DNA of 64,000 nucleotides from Bacteroidales bacterium (GCA_016290415.1 JAEETP010000004.1:1-64000), one strand, 5' to 3'. Counted from the first letter of the stretch, positions 52,421 to 61,813 are shown. Notes: generated by a model not told the origin, from the letters alone. Made by a program: numbers and translations.

Positions 52421-53296
52421 ATGATACTTTTAGACGGAAAAGCCACTGCCGCCGCCATCAAGGCGCAGATTGCGGCAGAAGTTGAACAGATGGTCGCATC
52501 CGGGCGCAAGCGTCCGCACCTGACCGCCATCCTGGTGGGCGAAGACGGCGCCAGCAAGACCTACGTGGCCAATAAAGAGAAGGCCTGCGCGGCCGCCGGA
52601 TTTACCTCCGAAGTGGTGAGAATGCCCGCAGACACCACCGAAGAGCGCCTTCTGCAAGAGGTGGCCCGCCTTAACGCCGACCCCGACGTGGACGGCTTCA
52701 TAGTGCAGCTGCCGCTCCCCAAACATATCAACGAGAGCCGCGTGATAGAGGCCATTGACCCCCGCAAAGATGTGGACGGTTTCCATCCCGAAAACGTGGG
52801 CCGGATGGTGCTCGGGTTGGACAGTTTCGTTTCTGCAACTCCCTATGGCATAGTGGCTTTGCTGGATCATTACGGCATTGAGACCAAGGGCAAGCACTGC
52901 GTGGTGCTGGGCCGCAGCAACATAGTGGGCCGCCCCATTGCCAATTTGCTTAGCCAGAAAGCGCAGCCGGGCGACTGCACGGTGACCATCTGCCACAGCC
53001 GCACCAAAGACATCGCCGCCTACACCCGCGAGGCCGACATCATAATCGCCGCGCTGGGCGTGCCCGAATTCCTGAAGGGCGATATGGTGAAGGATGGCGT
53101 AGTGGTTGTGGACGTGGGCATTACCCGCGTGGCCGACAGTTCCGAGAAGGGGTATCACCTGGTGGGTGACGTCGCCTTTGATGAAGTTGCCCCCAAGGCA
53201 TCTTACATCACTCCCGTCCCCGGCGGCGTGGGTCCTATGACCATCGTGTCGCTCCTAAAGAATACTTTGAAGGCCGCGTCCTCCGCTGCGCGTTAA
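52421..53296 (+). CDS. folD: Bifunctional methylene-THF dehydrogenase/cyclohydrolase
   Basis: 291 residues. Catalytic YVANKEKAC (Tyr and Lys near residues 47-51), [29 protein letters not shown], the NADP site [17 protein letters not shown], and [17 protein letters not shown] at the end. It interconverts 5,10-methylene- and 10-formyl-tetrahydrofolate. It is the last gene of the recF-to-folD block; a long-loop terminator follows. Confidence 0.96.
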   Translation: MILLDGKATAAAIKAQIAAEVEQMVASGRKRPHLTAILVGEDGASKTYVANKEKACAAAGFTSEVVRMPADTTEERLLQEVARLNADPDVDGFIVQLPLPKHINESRVIEAIDPRKDVDGFHPENVGRMVLGLDSFVSATPYGIVALLDHYGIETKGKHCVVLGRSNIVGRPIANLLSQKAQPGDCTVTICHSRTKDIAAYTREADIIIAALGVPEFLKGDMVKDGVVVVDVGITRVADSSEKGYHLVGDVAFDEVAPKASYITPVPGGVGPMTIVSLLKNTLKAASSAAR

Positions 53297-53358
53297 AAAC
53301 AAGCTTTGCTCCGGGCCAGTCGGCTCGTCGCGCCTGTTCCCTACGCAAACTTGTTTTT
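53295..53358. terminator. Bidirectional terminator with long loop
   Basis: Arms AAAAACAAG (53295-53303) and CTTGTTTTT (53350-53358), with an additional TTTG/CAAA pair inside, between convergent folD and licD. Confidence 0.65.
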
Positions 53359-53386
53359 CCGCTTGCTCCGGAAGCGGCGTCTCGGA

Positions 53387-54187
53387 TTAATCGTAGACTT
53401 CTATGGGGCAGTAATGACCGCCACGCTCGTTTTCGGGCGGTAGCGTCATATAATCACCGAACATCTTCTCCAGATACCTGTCCGGATGCGCGGGCCCGGA
53501 GAACATCTTCCCTTCGAACTCAATATCCTTGCACGGGAAAATATCACTTATGCACCTTGGCGAGGGGAAGTGGGTATAGTAGCGGCTCATAACATCGCTT
53601 TTAATGATAGCCGCGTGCAGACGCGCTATGCTGGTCATAAGCCATACGAACGGCCACAGGATATATGCCGCCGCCTTTACCAGAACCCGCCGCAGAGCAG
53701 ATTTATACGCCACTTTGCCGTAGTTATGCATCTCGCGTGAAACCCGGCGATAGAAAAAGCAGATAAACTTCTTGACTCTCATAGAGGGGACTCGCTCTAC
53801 CAGAATTACATCCAGAAAAAGCCCCCGGTACTTCTGGCATCGCGATTCGGGCTGGTCAAAGAGCGAGTGAAGGTCGCGGATGCGGGGCGACATCTCAAAA
53901 TGATTGGGGTCGGTGGTCCAGTCCTGATAGGCCAGATCGGGCGGGAGAGAGGCCAATGCAGCGGCCTTGAATCGCTTGTAATCCTTCTTGAGGATGCAGA
54001 TGTCCATATCGTCGTCCCAGGGGATAAAGCCTTTGTGACGTACGGCCCCGAGAAGGGTACCGGCATCCAGCCAGTAATCTATGCCCTCGCGGCGGCATAT
54101 CTTGTCCACCTCCTCCAGGATGTGGAGCATCCTGAGCTGCGCCTTGCGCAGGGTAGAACCTTCTGGGTTATACTGATTCATTGGCAT
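53387..54187 (-). CDS. licD: LicD-family phosphotransferase
   Basis: 266 residues. The nucleotidyltransferase-fold motif YWLDAGTLLGAVRHKGFIPWDDDMDI (residues about 40-65) is diagnostic for LicD/fukutin-like enzymes, which move phosphocholine or a similar group from a CDP-carrier to glycans. The start (MPMNQYN; a second ATG is two codons on) overlaps the upstream gene by 20 bp. With the two genes before it, it suggests a complete activation-and-transfer pathway. The acceptor is probably a surface polysaccharide or LPS core. Confidence 0.88.
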   Translation of the reverse strand: MPMNQYNPEGSTLRKAQLRMLHILEEVDKICRREGIDYWLDAGTLLGAVRHKGFIPWDDDMDICILKKDYKRFKAAALASLPPDLAYQDWTTDPNHFEMSPRIRDLHSLFDQPESRCQKYRGLFLDVILVERVPSMRVKKFICFFYRRVSREMHNYGKVAYKSALRRVLVKAAAYILWPFVWLMTSIARLHAAIIKSDVMSRYYTHFPSPRCISDIFPCKDIEFEGKMFSGPAHPDRYLEKMFGDYMTLPPENERGGHYCPIEVYD

Positions 54188-55187
54188 TGGTGTTCAATAG
54201 TCCCATTCCCCAGTTATAGACAGTGTCAATCGTGGGGGCATTAATTGAATACTTGTCGTTCAGGAGCTTGATGTAGTGCAGCCCGCAGGGGAAATCTTCT
54301 GTGAAATATCTGCTCTGAAAGTCGGGAATCCAAGTGCCGTCGGCGGTCTGCTTCATAGGCGAGAGAATGTCCCTGAAGGCGGTAATGCTCTGCAACTTGC
54401 GTGTCAAAGAGGACGCATCCCGCGACTGATAATAGTCCAGCAGGGTGGGGATATGCTCCCTTGAAACATTCAGCTTATCCAGCAGCAGAGACAGCTCGCT
54501 ATCCATTGCCATAATAATGCGCGAAGCCTCTAGTGTCCATTCCCGGTAGAAGTAAACGTTATGATCCCAAGCGCCTTTGCTGCCGGGGCCGAACATAGAA
54601 TACAGCCTTCCGGTGTGGAGTATGGGGTTGCTGTTGCTGATGGCTGCCTCCAGATAGCTGTCCAGAAGGGTCGTGGGCGTATCCCACAGGCGCTCGAACA
54701 CAAGCCTTAGACCCTCCGGGTCATTGATATTCACTGTTGCCAGTGCCAGTTGCTTTTTGTACCCCAGAAGAAGTGCCGAATGTCCATATTGCTCTGTACG
54801 GGCAATGAAAGGCACCCTCTGGAAACCGAACAGTGGCTGGCCGGGCAAAATCTCCATAGCCTCAAAGAAAAAGCCGGAACTGGATACGATGGAGCCCACG
54901 GGCGTGTTGCCCACAAAAGGCTTGATCTTTTCCAGTGTCGGCCTTATAGCAAAGCCCGGCAGGCACAGCAGCACCAGGTCCGAGCCGGGGATCACCTCTT
55001 GGGCAGAAGAACTGACCCTATCAAGACGGCCGCGGTATTGCTTCCCGTCCGGGTCGGTGGCAACAACCTCACCGGCCCAGAGGTCCGGTTTGCGGGAGAG
55101 CAGACTCACGCTCACACCTTCGCGCGAAGGGAGAACCGCCGCGCAAACGTGCCCCAGGGAACCGCTGCCGCAAATGCAAACCTTCAT
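54168..55187 (-). CDS. Opine/octopine-dehydrogenase-like NAD(P) oxidoreductase
   Basis: 339 residues. Rossmann N-terminus MKVCICGSGSLGHVCAAVL, VLLCLPGFAIRPTLEKIKPF, then the C-terminal helical domain with SNSNPILHTGRLYSMF (the Asn-Pro-x-x-His catalytic pattern of the octopine/nopaline dehydrogenase family) and INAPTIDTVYNW. Opine dehydrogenases reductively couple an amino acid and a keto acid. Here the substrate may be the amino group carrier for the LicD product. It starts 2 bp after the preceding gene's stop. Confidence 0.82.
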   Translation of the reverse strand: MKVCICGSGSLGHVCAAVLPSREGVSVSLLSRKPDLWAGEVVATDPDGKQYRGRLDRVSSSAQEVIPGSDLVLLCLPGFAIRPTLEKIKPFVGNTPVGSIVSSSGFFFEAMEILPGQPLFGFQRVPFIARTEQYGHSALLLGYKKQLALATVNINDPEGLRLVFERLWDTPTTLLDSYLEAAISNSNPILHTGRLYSMFGPGSKGAWDHNVYFYREWTLEASRIIMAMDSELSLLLDKLNVSREHIPTLLDYYQSRDASSLTRKLQSITAFRDILSPMKQTADGTWIPDFQSRYFTEDFPCGLHYIKLLNDKYSINAPTIDTVYNWGMGLLNTNANESV

Positions 55188-55189
55188 AA

Positions 55190-56998
55190 TTACAGGCTCC
55201 TGAGCTTTTCAATCAAAAGTGAGTTGTCGGCAGTGCTTCGCACCGACAGCCTTATATATTCACCGCCGGCCATAGCCTTCTTTTCAGAACAATCCTTGAT
55301 CCAGATATTATCTTTAAGCAACTGGATGGCAAGCGAATGCGAAGCAAAGCGGCCCTTGAGGCGGCAGAGCAGATAATTGGCCTCACTTGGGAATACTTCC
55401 AGCCAAGGTATCTGCTTGAGCTCTTTATAAAAACGATCCCGCTCGGCCCGCAGCCGCTCACAGCCGGCCTCATAGTCGCCCTGATATTTCTCCAGTATCT
55501 GCAAGAAAAACTCCCCGAAAGAATTGATGTTCCATATGGCGACGTCTTTCTTGAGCCGGGAGATGAGCTCCGTATCGCCGCTGGCCAAAATGCCAAGCCT
55601 CAGGCCTGGCACACCGTAGGACTTGCTTATACTCTTGATAACCACCAGCTTGCTGTATTTTTCAAGGTACTCGTCCTTAAGCAGAGAAATCTCGCCGGCG
55701 TCTGCGCAAAAGTCCAGGAAAGACTCGTCCACCACAAGGCTGATATCCTTATGTTGAGCCCATTGCAGAATCCTGTCCATTTCGCTCTTGTCCAGGCAAT
55801 TGCCGGAAGGATTGTCGGGGTTAATCAGAATCAGGGCGGAGATGTCCTTGCCGGAGAAATAGTCAATGATGTCGCCGGCATCGTAGCGGAACCCGCTTTT
55901 AGTGCCGGTAAAGGCCACCACGCGCTCTGCCGGCAGCCGGTTGGGGTATTCTTCGAAAGTGGGCAATATGCAGCCGACTTTGCCCCGGATGCCTTCCATG
56001 ACGGCTTTGATGAGCTCCGAAGCCCCGTTGCCCACCAGGATGTGCTCCGGTTTGATGTGGAAATCCTTGGAGGCGAGCAGCGCGTTCACCGCCATCCCGG
56101 AAGGGTAGGACCTTGTGAGCGGCTCAAAACTTGCCTTTATCTCGTCCATCATCCTCTGCGGAGGGAAGTATGGGTTCACCAGATAGCAGAAGTCCAGCAT
56201 CTGCGGATATCTCCAGTAGCCGCCGTATCTTTTTGAAATGGAGGCGTAGTGGCTCTCGCCGTCGGGGGCGAACATACCTGTGGCTATGTCCAGATCCTGG
56301 GCGTCATCTATCTCATACCAGGTCTGTCCGGACAGCGGAAGTGCGCGTATAGGGGCGTCGTGTAGCAAAAGTATCACCTTGAGCACCTGCTCGTAATAGG
56401 CATTCTTGCCAAGGGATGTGCTGTAGGCCTCAAGAAACGGCACATAATACCGCGAAGAGAATTCCTTGCTGAACTTATATATGTTAACTGTCTTGTAGTA
56501 ACTTTTGATATCTTCGTAGCGGAACTCTTCCTTGTCCAGAAAACTCTTGATGCGGCAGTTTTCTCCAAGAGTCACCACTGTGCCGTCCATCCAGCTCTCA
56601 TATTTATCTACCAGCGCAAGGTTGGGGTAGGGCGCATTTACAATAGCCTGCAGCACATCAAGATTGAAGATAATGTCTGACTCCAGCAGCAGCGTATCTT
56701 CTTCAAGGAGATAATTGCGCGCAAGGAACAGAGAGTAGATATTGTTGGTCTTGTCGTAGATGTCATTTTCTACATATTCTACCGGAATCCCTTTGTAATC
56801 AGTGCCCACGTGGCTGCGCACCTTTTCGCCCTTATAGCCGACTACCAGCACTATGCGGTCCACGCCCACGGCGTGCAGGTGCTCCAGGGTGCGGTCTATC
56901 AGACGTATGCCGTTTACCTCCAGCATACATTTGGTGTTGTCCCTGGTCAGCTGACCAAGTCTTTTGCCCATTCCGGCCGCCAAAATAATAGCTTGCAT
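55190..56998 (-). CDS. Nucleotidyltransferase fused to class I/II aminotransferase-fold enzyme
   Basis: 602 residues. Residues 1-245: a LicC/RfbA-type NTP transferase (AIILAAGMGKRLGQLTRDNTKCML, LVVGYKG, LLESDIIFN). Residues about 250-602: a fold-type I PLP enzyme near the HisC/CobD group (ILVGNGASELIKAVM, LINPDNPSGNCLDKSEM, LVVDESFLDF, PLP lysine in VIKSISKSYGVPGLRLG, C-terminal YIRLSVRS). CobD-like members decarboxylate phospho-threonine or phospho-serine. The fusion could make and activate a phospho-amino-alcohol. PntC (AEP transaminase plus cytidylyltransferase) is a similar concept, but with a different aminotransferase class. Confidence 0.85.
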   Translation of the reverse strand: MQAIILAAGMGKRLGQLTRDNTKCMLEVNGIRLIDRTLEHLHAVGVDRIVLVVGYKGEKVRSHVGTDYKGIPVEYVENDIYDKTNNIYSLFLARNYLLEEDTLLLESDIIFNLDVLQAIVNAPYPNLALVDKYESWMDGTVVTLGENCRIKSFLDKEEFRYEDIKSYYKTVNIYKFSKEFSSRYYVPFLEAYSTSLGKNAYYEQVLKVILLLHDAPIRALPLSGQTWYEIDDAQDLDIATGMFAPDGESHYASISKRYGGYWRYPQMLDFCYLVNPYFPPQRMMDEIKASFEPLTRSYPSGMAVNALLASKDFHIKPEHILVGNGASELIKAVMEGIRGKVGCILPTFEEYPNRLPAERVVAFTGTKSGFRYDAGDIIDYFSGKDISALILINPDNPSGNCLDKSEMDRILQWAQHKDISLVVDESFLDFCADAGEISLLKDEYLEKYSKLVVIKSISKSYGVPGLRLGILASGDTELISRLKKDVAIWNINSFGEFFLQILEKYQGDYEAGCERLRAERDRFYKELKQIPWLEVFPSEANYLLCRLKGRFASHSLAIQLLKDNIWIKDCSEKKAMAGGEYIRLSVRSTADNSLLIEKLRSL

Positions 56999-57041
56999 TT
57001 CTAGTCTTTTTGAAGTCCAAACTGCTAATTTATAAAAAAAA

Positions 57042-57063
57042 GCGCTCCCGAAAAAGGGAGCGC
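57042..57063 (-). terminator. Terminator of the DUF2490 operon
   Basis: Stem GCGCTCCC/GGGAGCGC with a 6-nt loop; on the minus strand it is followed by eight T. Confidence 0.9.
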
Positions 57064-57084
57064 CCGTATTCTATGAAGTGAAGC

Positions 57085-57879
57085 CTAGAAACTGAACTTG
57101 TAGCCTACGCAAAAGGCACCGTAGAAGGTTTGGTCCCAGTACAAGGCTTTGAGACGGGTGCCGTTGTCGGCGGTGTCGGTCTCCTTTTCTTTGCAGTAGT
57201 CGGTCAGGATATAGAAGTCGAAGCTGTTGTGGCTGTCCAGCTTCCACTCGGCGCCTATGCTGCCCCGGACACGGTTGAGGTAGGCGTGGTTGTAGCCCAG
57301 GAACTGATAGTCGGCATATGTCTGTGACACGGTGCTCCAGGTTGCGGAGCAGGAGGGGTCGTTGAACACGTTCCTGAACTCTATATATGCATACGGCTCC
57401 ACGTGCGAGAAACCCTTATATGCTGCTTGCAGCCGGCTTTTCAGAGCCAGGGAGTTGGGAGTGGTCTGCTTTTTAATGGCATTCACATCCTTGTGTGTTA
57501 GCTGCAGGCGTTCCCGCAGCGAGAAGTTCCAGTCGCCGGCGTGGAGAGTCGCCTTGGCATCTACATAAATGCGGTGCCGCATCTTCCACACCCCTTCAGA
57601 ATATTTCTTCTCTATCATATTGTAGCCGAGGCCGAACTTGAAAGTCTTATTCAGCTTGTAAGTGAGGCCCAGCCCGGCGTCGTAACGGCCGATCTCGGTA
57701 AAATTGCCGGCAGTGCGGGCCTCTCCCTCCAGTTGGAGGTGCAACCCCTTGGCCAGTTTCTTGTCCAGAGTGAGCCCCACGCGGGCACCCAGTTCGGTCT
57801 CCAGCGGGTTGGTGGTTATCTGCGCAGAAGCCAGCAGGGGGAAAATAGCCGCAACGGCAAAAAGTAAAATGCGTTTCAT
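57085..57879 (-). CDS. DUF2490-family outer-membrane-like beta-barrel protein
   Basis: 264 residues. Signal peptide ending ASAQ (residue 19). The rest alternates hydrophobic/polar strands with aromatic ends (TYKLNKTFKFGLGYNMIEKKY; WNFSLRERLQLTHKDV; YIEFRNVFNDPS) and ends in AFCVGYKFSF, a C-terminal Phe typical of outer-membrane barrels. DUF2490 members are of unknown function. Last gene of a five-gene operon. Confidence 0.82.
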   Translation of the reverse strand: MKRILLFAVAAIFPLLASAQITTNPLETELGARVGLTLDKKLAKGLHLQLEGEARTAGNFTEIGRYDAGLGLTYKLNKTFKFGLGYNMIEKKYSEGVWKMRHRIYVDAKATLHAGDWNFSLRERLQLTHKDVNAIKKQTTPNSLALKSRLQAAYKGFSHVEPYAYIEFRNVFNDPSCSATWSTVSQTYADYQFLGYNHAYLNRVRGSIGAEWKLDSHNSFDFYILTDYCKEKETDTADNGTRLKALYWDQTFYGAFCVGYKFSF

Positions 57880-57883
57880 AATG

Positions 57884-58651
57884 CTACTGTTCTACAAAGT
57901 CCTTGGCCTTTACAAGAGTGTCAATAGAGCCGCTCTGGCCTTTCTCCAGAGTGTAATAAATCTTGATAAAGGCGGCATCCTTAAGAAAATCTACGTGGCC
58001 GACCTCCAGATTGTTGATTTTGACGCCGACGCGCTTCTCCAGATCGGCTATAAGCTCTGCGCGGCGCTCCGGCACAATGAGGTCTATGCGGTCGTAGAGC
58101 ACCAGTTTGGTGGAGGTGTGCTTGAGCAGCCGCTCGCTTTCCAGAACCCAGATGAGCAGCACCACCAGCAGATTGCTGAGCGCCATAATGCCCACGGTGC
58201 CCACCGACAGCTCGTAGTGCGGATTGGGGCCGGCCGCACCCACCAGTTTATAAACCGGCGCCAGGCCGTTCATTGCCGCCAGGGCGATAATCACAAAGAG
58301 ATAGGTCATCTCCCTGATAGGAACCGTCTCGGTGCGGTAGCGGATGATGCCGAAAATGGCAAACAGACCCAGCGTGAGGCCTACGCCCACCTCCACGTTG
58401 CCCATAATATAGAGCAGCATCAGCATCGCCGTAGAGAACACCATAAAGGTGAAATAATAGTCGCGGCGGCGGCTCTTGCGATAATAGAAAAACTGCACTA
58501 ATATCCAGCATACCAGCAGATTCAGGAAAAACCTGATGCACAGTTCGGTGATGGACTGGCTGGTGGACATCATAGCATCCGTGATGGACTGAACGTCCAT
58601 TATATTTTCGTCGGCAAGATTGTATTCGCCAATGTCTTGTGCTGAAATCAT
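57884..58651 (-). CDS. DUF4956 membrane protein
   Basis: 255 residues. Four membrane segments (about 45-62, 70-90, 95-112, 133-160), with VGLTLGLFAIFGIIRYRTETVPIREMTYLFVIIALAAMNGL as the DUF4956 signature. A cytosolic C-terminal domain follows (IDLIVPERRAELIADLEKRVG). The family is known to co-occur with VTC-domain polyphosphate-polymerase-like proteins. It overlaps the VTC gene by 4 bp. Confidence 0.9.
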   Translation of the reverse strand: MISAQDIGEYNLADENIMDVQSITDAMMSTSQSITELCIRFFLNLLVCWILVQFFYYRKSRRRDYYFTFMVFSTAMLMLLYIMGNVEVGVGLTLGLFAIFGIIRYRTETVPIREMTYLFVIIALAAMNGLAPVYKLVGAAGPNPHYELSVGTVGIMALSNLLVVLLIWVLESERLLKHTSTKLVLYDRIDLIVPERRAELIADLEKRVGVKINNLEVGHVDFLKDAAFIKIYYTLEKGQSGSIDTLVKAKDFVEQ

Positions 58652-59436
58652 ATTACTTGAATTTTCTTGTTTATTGTCTTTTCTATGGTACGGACTTTCT
58701 CTTTAAACCTATTCCGTTTCACCGAGCCGTCGGTGAGGGTTATCGCCACGCAATATTTGCTCACCTTGACCGGCTTGACCCTGTTGTCCAGCAATATCCT
58801 TTTCATAGTGCTGGCGGCGTGGCCGTCCTGCTTGAGCTCTATGATGACCGCGTCTTGCAGCGATGCCTGGCGGCCGGTGCGGAAATTCTCAAAATTGAGG
58901 GCGGTGTCTATCGTGACCCGTTCGGTTTTGCCGGCATTCACAAGGGTAATCCGGTTGAAGGCGGTGGATGCCGACGGCGAAATCATATCCGCCGTGTAAT
59001 CCGATTTTCTGGTCAGATATTCCCTGGCCGCCTCGTCACCGCTGAAGTCCATCAGCTCGCCCTTGTCTATGCGGGTGCGTTTCTTTTTGGTGCGGCCGTG
59101 GTTGTTCTTGCGCTTGATCTCAAGATATGCCTCGCCGGAGCTCACATACACGCGGGTGCGGACTTTCTGCCGCACCAGGCGGCGATTGTGATGGTCCAGG
59201 AACATCTTCAGGCCGGGAGTGTCGTAGTAAACAGAGTAGTAGGGGCTTATCTTGGCACCTTCGGTCTCGAGCGCGCGGTAGCCCGCTTCCCTCGCATCTT
59301 CCAGTACCTGCATCAGCGTAGCTTCGCTGGTCAGGTATTTGGTGTCGATGCGGTTCTGCAGCTTCACCGAGTCCATCTCCTGAAGCGAGATGGGCTCGAA
59401 GGCTGCCGCTCTGTCTCTAACCGACGGGACACTATT
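58648..59436 (-). CDS. VTC-domain protein (polyphosphate polymerase-like)
   Basis: 262 residues from ATG 59436 (MNSVPSVRDRAAAFE); upstream in-frame starts lie in the preceding gene. The VTC/CYTH-like tunnel motifs are present: LQNRIDTKYLTSE, SPYYSVYYDTPGLKMFLDH, KVRTRVYVSSGEAYLEIKRKNNHGRTKKKR and VIIELKQDG. It may make polyphosphate or use triphosphate-like substrates. It overlaps its upstream and downstream neighbours by a few bases. Confidence 0.9.
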   Translation of the reverse strand, partial: NSVPSVRDRAAAFEPISLQEMDSVKLQNRIDTKYLTSEATLMQVLEDAREAGYRALETEGAKISPYYSVYYDTPGLKMFLDHHNRRLVRQKVRTRVYVSSGEAYLEIKRKNNHGRTKKKRTRIDKGELMDFSGDEAAREYLTRKSDYTADMISPSASTAFNRITLVNAGKTERVTIDTALNFENFRTGRQASLQDAVIIELKQDGHAASTMKRILLDNRVKPVKVSKYCVAITLTDGSVKRNRFKEKVRTIEKTINKKIQVI

Positions 59437-59848
59437 CATCTTGAGTGATATACTCGTAAACCTTGGTGCTTTGCAGTTTGCCCTTGGGGCTATAGGTATA
59501 TTGCACCTTTTTCTTGCCGAACTCGTTGTATTCGAAAGTCTTGTAATTGACCAGGCGGTTGTGCTCGTCATAGACAAGTTCGCGGGTCATACGGAGGTTG
59601 GCCCCCCACTCGTAGCGTTTGCGCCATTTCTGCTTGCCGGCAGTGTCGTATTCTATCTCTTCTATCTTTTTGCCTTCGGCAGAATAAGTGGTGATATGAT
59701 CCAGTTGCCTTGCACCCTTGGCGCTGGTGTTCCACTCCTTCACCACCATATTCTTCTTGTTCACGGCCTTTGCAGCGGTTTCGTTCTGGGCCATCGCCGC
59801 CGGCATTGCCAGCAGAAGGCAGCTTAAAAATATGATTATCTTTTTCAT
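59432..59848 (-). CDS. Secreted protein with YD/MORN-like repeats
   Basis: 138 residues. Signal peptide ending MAQN (about residue 21). The mature part has repeated units with Y, K and E at regular spacing (HITTYSAEGKKIEEIEYDTAGK; RELVYDEHNRLVNYKTFEYNEFGK; VQYTYSPKGKLQSTKVYEY), like RHS/YD repeats. Probably periplasmic. Function unknown; its place in the VTC/DUF4956 operon suggests an accessory role. Confidence 0.7.
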   Translation of the reverse strand: MKKIIIFLSCLLLAMPAAMAQNETAAKAVNKKNMVVKEWNTSAKGARQLDHITTYSAEGKKIEEIEYDTAGKQKWRKRYEWGANLRMTRELVYDEHNRLVNYKTFEYNEFGKKKVQYTYSPKGKLQSTKVYEYITQDE

Positions 59849-59884
59849 AACTTGTAAAGATACATTTTTTTGTAAAATAATCCA

Positions 59885-61651
59885 TTAGTGCCAGTGGCCG
59901 CCGCCTCCCGGGCCGCCGCCGGGGCCGGAACCGCCGCCACCTGTGTACTCTGACAGGCTGGTGGATGTGCCCCCGCCAATGCCGTCGGTGGCCCAGACGC
60001 CGCTACACAGTTCGCTGCCGGGTGCCACCGTAACGCCCTTATAGCCGGCGCTAAGCGAAGGGGCGCTCACCACAAAGCTGGAGATGTTGGATGGAGCCTT
60101 GAATGCGGCAACTATCTTGCTTCCGTCGTAAAGGCCGTTCCAGGCATTGGCAGTTGCACCAAATGTATAGACGCTCTGCGAGGCTGAATATCCTCTCTCA
60201 AGGCCGCCGTAGGCCACGAGCGTGGCGCCGCTGTTGATGTAGAGTTTGTAGCCGCCTTCTGTGTTGGCATCCACTGCCACTTCTGCGCCGCCGGCGGTCG
60301 AAATGGCATATAGATAGCCGCCGTTCAGCTTGAGGTCACCATTGGTGTCAATGGCGTCATTTGCAGAGGAATAGCAGTATACAAAGCCGTCGTTTATGTT
60401 CAGCTCGCCCTGGCTGTTTATGGCATCGTCGCCCGCAGAATAGGCGTAGGTCTCGCCGCCGTTGAAAGTCAGTTTTCCCTTCACCTCAAAAGCCTCGCTC
60501 TTGCTGGTTTTGACGAAGATGCTGCCGCCGCTCACGGTCATATTGCCGGCGTAAACATAGTTGCCGGAATTGCCGCCCCAGCCGGCCTTGGTGGCACTTT
60601 CTTTATAGCCTATTTTAATGCCCTTGCAGGAGACATCGTTGCTCTCGCTGCCGGTGGTGGTAATGGACAGCGATCCGCCGCGGACGTAACTGTCAGAGAG
60701 CGTGTGGTTCTTGGAGTCGTAGCCATAGACGCCGGCGCGGATTCCCTTGCCGCCGGTGCCGGTATTGGTGATGGCCACCGTGCCGCCGGTCATCCCAAAG
60801 AAATTGTCGGCCTTGATGCCGGCGCTCCCGGTATATTCGCCGTCCTCGCTGTCGTAAGCCACTCCGCCGCTGATGTTTATGGTGGTGCTTCCGCCCTCTA
60901 CAAGCACATAATCGTCGCTTGTGATGCCTTTTTTCATAGCCGCCCTGGCGGTGATGTCAAGATTGCCACCGGAAATCTGCACATAGTCGTTGGCCTTGAC
61001 GCCGTGGCCCGCGGCGCTGCCGGCAGTGACTGTGATTGCAGGCGAATCGGAGAAGGCTATGTGGTCGTCTGACACAATGCCGCTCTTGCCGGCGCTGTTC
61101 TGGCAATTGACTGTGAGAGAGCCGCTTCCGCTGAACAGTAACGACCCTTCGCTGAACAATACACCCTTGCAGTCTTCGCCGTCGGTGGGGTATTGGGCGC
61201 TGCCGGAGTCGCTCAGGGAATTGCTGCCGGTGACCTCCACATAAGTCAGGCGGCCGCTCTGGATATTGATGGCGGCGCCGGCCGGGTTAGTCAGGTTAAG
61301 GCCTTCCAGCCTCACCGCCTGGCGGGCCTCGCTGTAGAGTTTGAACGAGCCGTTTGCAGACTCCCCTTTGAGGATATAGAGGATATTGTCGCTCCCGGCG
61401 TAGGTGATAACCACCGAACCGCCGTCAGAGGCAACCGAAAACTGGTCTGAGGTTCCGGAGACAGAAGCCCCGTCTGAAGAATAGGTGACGGTGACCTCGC
61501 CGTTGAAATCGACTTCCGATATACTGCCGTCCGGCTGGCCGTCGCCGCCGCTACCGCTTGCCGGATCGTCGGTTATATCCAGAATGTCTCCCACACATCC
61601 TGCTGCACAAATCATACACAGCAGGGCTATCAACAAACAAATCTTTTTCAT
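59885..61651 (-). CDS. Cthe_2159-like carbohydrate-binding lipoprotein
   Basis: 588 residues. Lipobox ICAAGCVGD. A right-handed parallel beta-helix is predicted from regular units such as GNLDITARAAMKKGITSDDYVLVEGG, GLNLTNPAGAAINIQSG and GDLKLNGGYLYAISTAGG. It belongs to the family that includes Clostridium Cthe_2159 (cellulose/polygalacturonate binding; carbohydrate-binding domain DUF4353). The tail is Gly-rich (GGGGSGPGGGPGGGGHWH). First gene of the operon; divergent from a LytTR regulator. Confidence 0.85.
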   Translation of the reverse strand: MKKICLLIALLCMICAAGCVGDILDITDDPASGSGGDGQPDGSISEVDFNGEVTVTYSSDGASVSGTSDQFSVASDGGSVVITYAGSDNILYILKGESANGSFKLYSEARQAVRLEGLNLTNPAGAAINIQSGRLTYVEVTGSNSLSDSGSAQYPTDGEDCKGVLFSEGSLLFSGSGSLTVNCQNSAGKSGIVSDDHIAFSDSPAITVTAGSAAGHGVKANDYVQISGGNLDITARAAMKKGITSDDYVLVEGGSTTINISGGVAYDSEDGEYTGSAGIKADNFFGMTGGTVAITNTGTGGKGIRAGVYGYDSKNHTLSDSYVRGGSLSITTTGSESNDVSCKGIKIGYKESATKAGWGGNSGNYVYAGNMTVSGGSIFVKTSKSEAFEVKGKLTFNGGETYAYSAGDDAINSQGELNINDGFVYCYSSANDAIDTNGDLKLNGGYLYAISTAGGAEVAVDANTEGGYKLYINSGATLVAYGGLERGYSASQSVYTFGATANAWNGLYDGSKIVAAFKAPSNISSFVVSAPSLSAGYKGVTVAPGSELCSGVWATDGIGGGTSTSLSEYTGGGGSGPGGGPGGGGHWH

Positions 61652-61797
61652 AAGAGTATTAGTTATTTGTACCCGGGTAAAGGTTTATGTTGTGAATGTA
61701 GACAAAAATCGTGTCGCTTTCGGCCGGTTTCGCTTGCCGAAAGCCGTTTTTAAACGTTTATTTAACGAACGCCCGATTTTTTCGAACGAAAAATTCA

Positions 61798-61805
61798 TAA
61801 TTTTG
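61798..61805 (+). promoter_or_regulatory. -7 box immediately before the LytTR gene
   Basis: TAATTTTG, an exact TAnnTTTG match, ends 8 bp before the ATG at 61814, giving a very short or absent leader. Confidence 0.5.
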
Positions 61806-61813
61806 TTACCGAT

